The translations under genes and the position numbers were made by a program. The notes under the pieces were generated by a model. It worked only from the letters and a program-made list of their open reading frames with translations. It searched no databases and was not told the DNA's origin. Shown piece after piece: positions 16,253-19,632 of a stretch of 19,632 nt of DNA. The stretch's first letter is position 1; each line of letters begins with the position of its first letter. Origin of the DNA: Pavlovales sp. CCMP2436. Its lineage: Eukaryota > Haptophyta > Pavlovophyceae > Pavlovales. Where the stretch lies: the NCBI GenBank assembly GCA_026770615.1, contig MU631449.1, forward strand, positions 235,661-255,292, in the 5' to 3' direction.

Positions 16253-16801
16253 GGTGGCGAGCCAGGCAGCGCCCCCCTCGGGGGTTGCAGTTGCAGCTGC
16301 ACGCTATCGCAGCACAAGGAGCAGCGGGGCTACGATGGCGGAAGGCGTCATAATATAAGTATAACTTTTAGCAAATACGTGTCGTTATTGCGCAGCAATA
16401 ACTGAATATGTCACTGACAAGGACACGGCAGGTCATTCCCGCACGCACGCCGATCGGTCGCCGCGCCCGACGCGTCGGCGACTACCGCAGCCCGATGAGT
16501 GCGTTACCAACGAGGAGACACGGTCCCCTTAAAATGTGCCTTTATGGTTCCACGTGTATGGTTCCATCAAAGGTGCCATTTTTATGGCTCCGTTAGTTGG
16601 TAGCCTCCAAGTGATTGCGCTCGTCCGTTACTCTGCTCTCGTCCGTCCACTTCGCGCTCTCCGCAGAGAGCTCTCCGTCGTGCTCGCACTTCACCGTCGC
16701 GCAAGAACTCGTCGCTCTTCAATATTTATATTCAAGTGTTATGACTAACTATATGCGCGTGGTCATTTCAAATACTTCAAAAATAAAATAATGAGGCGTA
16801 C
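16253..16801. other. Intergenic region
   Basis: Non-coding as far as I can tell. It holds a perfect hairpin GTTATTGC-GCA-GCAATAAC (16384-16402) and repeated TATGGTTCCA near 16544-16567. The 62-codon ORF at 16408 has no recognisable feature. Confidence 0.45.
16384..16402. repeat. 8-bp hairpin with GCA loop
   Basis: GTTATTGC and GCAATAAC separated by GCA; the same loop type as the cluster at 1502-1687. Confidence 0.8.
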
Positions 16802-16864
16802 TTAAGCAAAGGTCACTCCTGCCGCGAGCAAGTACTCCGCCACCTCGGCATGCCCGCGGGTCAA
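16802..16864 (-). pseudogene. Ankyrin-repeat C-terminal fragment
   Basis: The minus strand reads LTRGHAEVAEYLLAAGVTFA then TAA (16802-16804). This is the second half of an ankyrin repeat (R-G-H-x-E-V-x-x-x-L-L-x-A-G). Upstream in the same frame the sequence stops looking like ankyrin within a few codons and soon meets the fold-back hairpin. It is therefore a truncated fragment or the last exon of a gene whose other exons I cannot see. Confidence 0.5.
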
Positions 16865-16943
16865 AATCCGAATTAGTGGCCAGTCCGGGCGGAAATTGCG
16901 AAAAATTCGGTGAAAATCCTCCGGAGCAACTCACGAACCGGAG

Positions 16944-17019
16944 GTGGTACACAAAAGTTAGTTGCAGATTCGTGAATGGGGCGCCCCATACGAATCTGCA
17001 ACCAAATTTTGTGTACCAC
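16944..17019. repeat. Long fold-back inverted repeat without loop
   Basis: Arms 16944-16982 and 16983-17019 pair over about 37 bp with two mismatches and a 2-nt bulge. The arms begin GTGGTACACAAAA and share GTTGCAGATTCGT; the centre is GGGGCGCCCC. Weaker complementarity extends outward to roughly 16895 and 17055, suggesting a MITE-like or fold-back element. Confidence 0.8.
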
Positions 17020-17289
17020 TTCGGGAACCATGACTTTCTTTTCACTTTCGAACGCTGAGAATCGGAAATGTTAGTTACCTTTAGTATGTTGTCGACCCCA
17101 GAGGCACACGCGAGGCACACGAGGTGGGCTCCGAGCAGGGGGGGTAGCGATTTATTTTTCGAATTTCTGTCCAATTTCGAAAAGATTCTCTGAGCTTGGT
17201 CGAATAAAATCTCAGAGCTCGATTAAACCGATCTGTGCTGAGAATCTGAGCTCGGTCATGGCCTCTAACACCCTTATTGCTCGACCTCG
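17020..17289. other. Intergenic region
   Basis: AT-rich to mixed sequence containing GAGGCACACGCGAGGCACAC near 17100, a poly-G run near 17139, and two GAGCT/CAGAG-rich stretches. No gene supported. Confidence 0.4.
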
Positions 17290-17537
17290 AGCCGCCGCGG
17301 CCAGCATGCCGTGGTCTGGGTCCCCGTCGTGCGGAGATCACGCCGGACCTCGACCTGGAACCCAGTCTTCATCAACCTCGTGTTCGGCCCTCGGTGCGTG
17401 CGAGTTCGTTGGCGCGCGCAACCAGTGCCATTTTGATGGACATCAACTTCCTCACGTTGCTGGTGATCGCAGACAGCCTGCCCTTTGCGAGCCTAGACGG
17501 GTTCAACCCAGCTCGGGTGGGGATCTATTCGGAATAA
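17290..17537 (+). other. Candidate exon pair, possibly C2-domain-like relic
   Basis: A frame over about 17310-17393 reads HAVVWVPVVRRSRRTST then WNPVFINLVFGPR. It reaches a GTGCGT donor-like site at 17394. After a CAG at 17423-17425 the frame AILMDINFLTLLVIADSLPF, ASLDGFNPARVGIYSE, stop (17535-17537) has mostly G/C third positions. Joining them keeps frame. The order V-x-V, R-R-T-S-T-W-N-P-V-F, then L-T-L-L-V-x-A-D and a late G recalls a C2 domain (T-x-N-P-x-W/F, then L-x-V-x-D). The implied intron is only 32 nt, far shorter than others here, so this is probably a decayed fragment, and the C2 idea is tentative. Confidence 0.25.
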
Positions 17538-18059
17538 ATTATAAAAATGTAATCAACATAGTAATTAAGGAGCTAATTAGTCACGATGTGGCCTTAATTC
17601 TTAGTGTGTAAATTTCTAGTTATACGTCCACCCCCGAATGGTTCTGAAACCCGAACCCGAGCGTTGAAAAACACTCGGATCCGGGGAACTTTCCGAGCAC
17701 ACCGGATACCGTCCCCACCGCTGAGTCTGATCAACAAAACGCCAATCGACGCTGCTCGACTGATTTGCTGCTGACCAAACTCCTCTGCATCTCGAGCGCT
17801 CGAGCTGCCGCACGCCTGCGCACGCGACAATCCTGTAGCGCCATAACACAGACAACTATACTCCGACGGCCATTTTCCCACAGTGTGATTCTTGCCCACG
17901 AGGGGCAGGAACCACAAAGTGGGAGGCTTTTGCTGGGGCCCGGTCTACCCAACCCCTTCGCTGGGGTGGGCCTCGGGCTCAGTGGTTTTGGGTTTTGGTT
18001 CAGGGCATTTTTCTTCCCAATTGCGTATCTGGCGCGCCTTCTTTTTATGCTTTTGGATG
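17538..18059. other. Intergenic region
   Basis: Mixed composition turning G/T-rich on the plus strand after about 17920. Open frames are present but none has a recognisable domain or a convincing start. Confidence 0.4.
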
Positions 18060-18640
18060 GATTCTGGGCTTGCTGGCTCCTGTTTGCGTTTGGATGAGCG
18101 CATCACGCGTTGAGGTATGGCCTCGTATTGTATGGTGGGTATGGCCGGTGCTGGTGGCAGTGGGGGGGTGGCTGGGGCCGGGCTAGGGTTGATTTTGGGC
18201 TCGCTGGCTCCTGTTTGGGTTTGGGGCGTTTGTCACTGGCGGCTTGGTGTACTGTTGCCTGGTTGGCATCGGGGGCCCTTTTGGACGCTGAGCGCGTCAT
18301 GCGCGAGTTTGTGGCAGGTTTGTCCGGGCTCATTGGGCGGGCGCATGAATGAGCTGGTACGGTGGCCTCGTATTCTATGGGTATGGCCGATGCTGGCGGC
18401 GCTAGAGGAGTGGCTGGAGGCGGCCTCTGCGGCGGTGCAGGCTTGGCCTGGCTCAATGCGCGTTTGCCTGGCGGGCTTGGTGTGGCCTCGTGTTGTGTAG
18501 CGGGTAGGGCCCTTGCTGGTGGCGTTGGGGCATGTTTGGTGGTGTGGCCTCGTGTTGTGCAGCGGGTAGGGCCCGTGCTGGTGGCGTTGGAGGCATGTTT
18601 GGTGTCGGGTTCTGCGGAGTGGCCGGGATGTCCGGGCCTC
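18060..18640. repeat. Degenerate G/T-rich tandem and dispersed repeats
   Basis: TGGCCTCGTRTTVTR-like units occur near 18117, 18362, 18481 and 18543; the last two are 62 bp apart and nearly identical for about 60 bp. GGCTCCTGTTTGSGTTTGG occurs near 18077 and 18209. The plus strand is G/T rich and the minus strand C/A rich. A 241-codon minus-strand frame (18103-18828), rich in Pro, Ala, Thr and Arg, follows from the repeats and I do not call it a gene. Confidence 0.6.
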
Positions 18641-18913
18641 GCAAGCGCTTGTGTGGCTCTGCTCGGATGGCCTGGAGAGGTACCGCGGGTAGCGGGTAGG
18701 CATAGTGCGGCGTTGTCCGCGCGGGCGGCGGGGGGGCGGGCGTTCGCTGCCGTTTTTTCCCCGCGGGTGTGGTTGCCCCCACCTGCGTCTTTTTCTTTTC
18801 TGCCCTCTCGGCCGCCTGTGCGGCCCACCAGGCCATCTTAAACTTTTCGCGTCGTATATGGAGATCTTATCCTTGGTTGCCGCGGCGGATCTACGCGCGG
18901 CGGCGAGGTGGAG
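18641..18913. other. GC-rich to mixed spacer
   Basis: No supported gene. A short plus frame near 18858 (MEILSLVAAADLRAAARWRR) faintly recalls an F-box start but is too short to call. Confidence 0.3.
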
Positions 18914-18947
18914 GCGAGTTTTTTTAGTGCACTTTAAAAAAACTCGC
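18914..18947. repeat. 13-bp inverted repeat
   Basis: GCGAGTTTTTTTA (18914-18926) and TAAAAAAACTCGC (18935-18947) are exact reverse complements around an 8-nt loop. It resembles a terminator-type hairpin but is in nuclear-type DNA with no gene next to it. Confidence 0.85.
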
Positions 18948-19313
18948 GCCCCTCGGAAAGCGCCAACTAATTACTAGGCAAATCAAGGACACACAGCTGG
19001 CTCTAGGGCACACAGTCACGGGGAATTTGCGCACTGGCCTCGTCGCTTTATTTAATGTTTCCGTTTCCGAAGGGTGAACAAAAAAATTTCGGTTGCGTGT
19101 AAAATAATATTTATGCATTCATTTTATTCTGTAACACTTTTTCGTCGTATACTTTTTCGCTAAAACTTTTCAGGCCATAACTCCTGTATTAACATACGTG
19201 TGATTTGACGCAGTCATCGTCCCCCCCCGTGGCAGCTCCTTTTTATGTACGAGCATCGCGAGAGCCCTGGCAATGAACGCCTCCCCCTCCTCCCCCCCCT
19301 GGCACCCCTTCTT
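18948..19313. other. Intergenic AT-rich region
   Basis: TTTTTCGTCGTATACTTTTTCGCTAAAACTTTTC-like repetition of CTTTTTCG near 19137-19160, then C-rich runs near 19220 and 19280-19300. No gene seen. Confidence 0.4.
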
Positions 19314-19385
19314 CCGTTTGGAGTATTCTTCAAGTACAACCCCCTTCTCCCGTTTGGAGTATACTTCAAGTACAACCCCCCTCTC
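19314..19385. repeat. 36-bp tandem repeat, two copies
   Basis: CCGTTTGGAGTAT..CTTCAAGTACAACCCCC occurs at 19314 and 19350 with very few differences. The period is a multiple of three; the minus strand reads GLYLKNTPNGRR and GLYLKYTPNGRR. There is no start or larger ORF context. Confidence 0.8.
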
Positions 19386-19632
19386 CCGCGCGTCATCTAC
19401 TTAGTTATACCGAATGTATGAATTAAACATAGACGCTAACGAGGCGGTCAGCGCTTAACAACTTCGCGCAACTGTGATATATCAACCAGCATTCCCTGCC
19501 TCGGCAATCGTCGTCCTACTTCGTGAGTTCGCTGGGCCGCTCCGACGCTGCGTAATTTAAACTTTCGCGAGGAAGACGTCCGGCGGGCGGCGCTGCGAAA
19601 TTTCAAATTTCGTGAGCGCTGCAATATTTTGG
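19386..19632. other. Window end, no gene seen
   Basis: Mixed sequence with no supported feature; the window ends in GCAATATTTTGG. Confidence 0.4.

Noticed and set aside
18103..18828. 241-codon minus-strand ORF rich in Pro, Ala, Thr and Arg
   Set aside because: It follows from C/A-rich degenerate repeats, has no domain, and the opposite strand is equally open.
18858..18910. F-box-like start (ILSLVAAADLRAAARWRR)
   Set aside because: Only about 20 residues, it runs into a homopolymer hairpin, and nothing follows.
18914..18947. Bacterial rho-independent terminator
   Set aside because: The stem plus T run looks similar, but the surroundings are nuclear eukaryotic and no gene ends there.

Overview
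The window looks like nuclear DNA of a GC-rich unicellular eukaryote, probably an alga. The genes are eukaryotic housekeeping types (a 26S proteasome subunit, a cohesin acetyltransferase, a TMEM144-type transporter, a fatty-acid-binding protein). Three of them carry spliceosomal introns of about 100-300 nt. Six of the eleven intron donors I assign begin GTGCG, and several acceptors follow C-rich tracts. A haptophyte or similar chromist fits this style, but that placement is inference. I see no rRNA, tRNA, CRISPR array or bacterial operon.

Layout. 53-1216 (-) is an intact intronless 10-TM TMEM144-like transporter. 1217-4500 is a repeat-rich block: a cluster of GC hairpins with 3-nt loops (1502-1687), a chromodomain ORF broken by a 73-bp tandem duplication (1813-2142), two copies of a dispersed repeat (2303-3117 and 3355-3538), AT-rich DNA, and a C-rich CCCCAATCA-type tract ending about 160 bp before the next gene. 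4650-6412 (+) is a four-exon PSMD11/Rpn6 gene. 6413-7927 is mostly non-coding, with a candidate orphan last exon on the minus strand (6858-6965) and a Sel1-repeat relic. 7928-9549 (+) is a five-exon gene for a two-domain FABP-like protein whose domains share intron positions. 9550-11406 holds an inverted copy of the dispersed repeat and one weak Cys-rich reading frame. 11407-12194 (-) is a Cys-rich PAN/apple-like protein with an unresolved or damaged 5' end. 12914-14804 (+) is a five-exon Eco1/ESCO cohesin acetyltransferase. 15011-15649 looks like a non-autonomous DNA transposon with 15-bp inverted ends. 15729-16215 is the best copy of the dispersed repeat; it overlaps an ORF with a strong Kozak context and a signal peptide. 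The last 3 kb is a graveyard: an ankyrin fragment, a fold-back hairpin, a possible C2-like fragment, degenerate GT-rich repeats and a 36-bp repeat.

The genes do not form one pathway; they look like independent housekeeping loci separated by repeat-derived DNA. The most interesting items are the dispersed repeat family (fixed AT-tailed end, variable other end, ORF with roughly 67-codon repeats), the hairpin cluster with GNA loops, and the didomain FABP made by duplication of an intron-containing unit. I found no complete, clearly new biological system. The repeat family with its secreted repetitive ORF is the best candidate for something undescribed.
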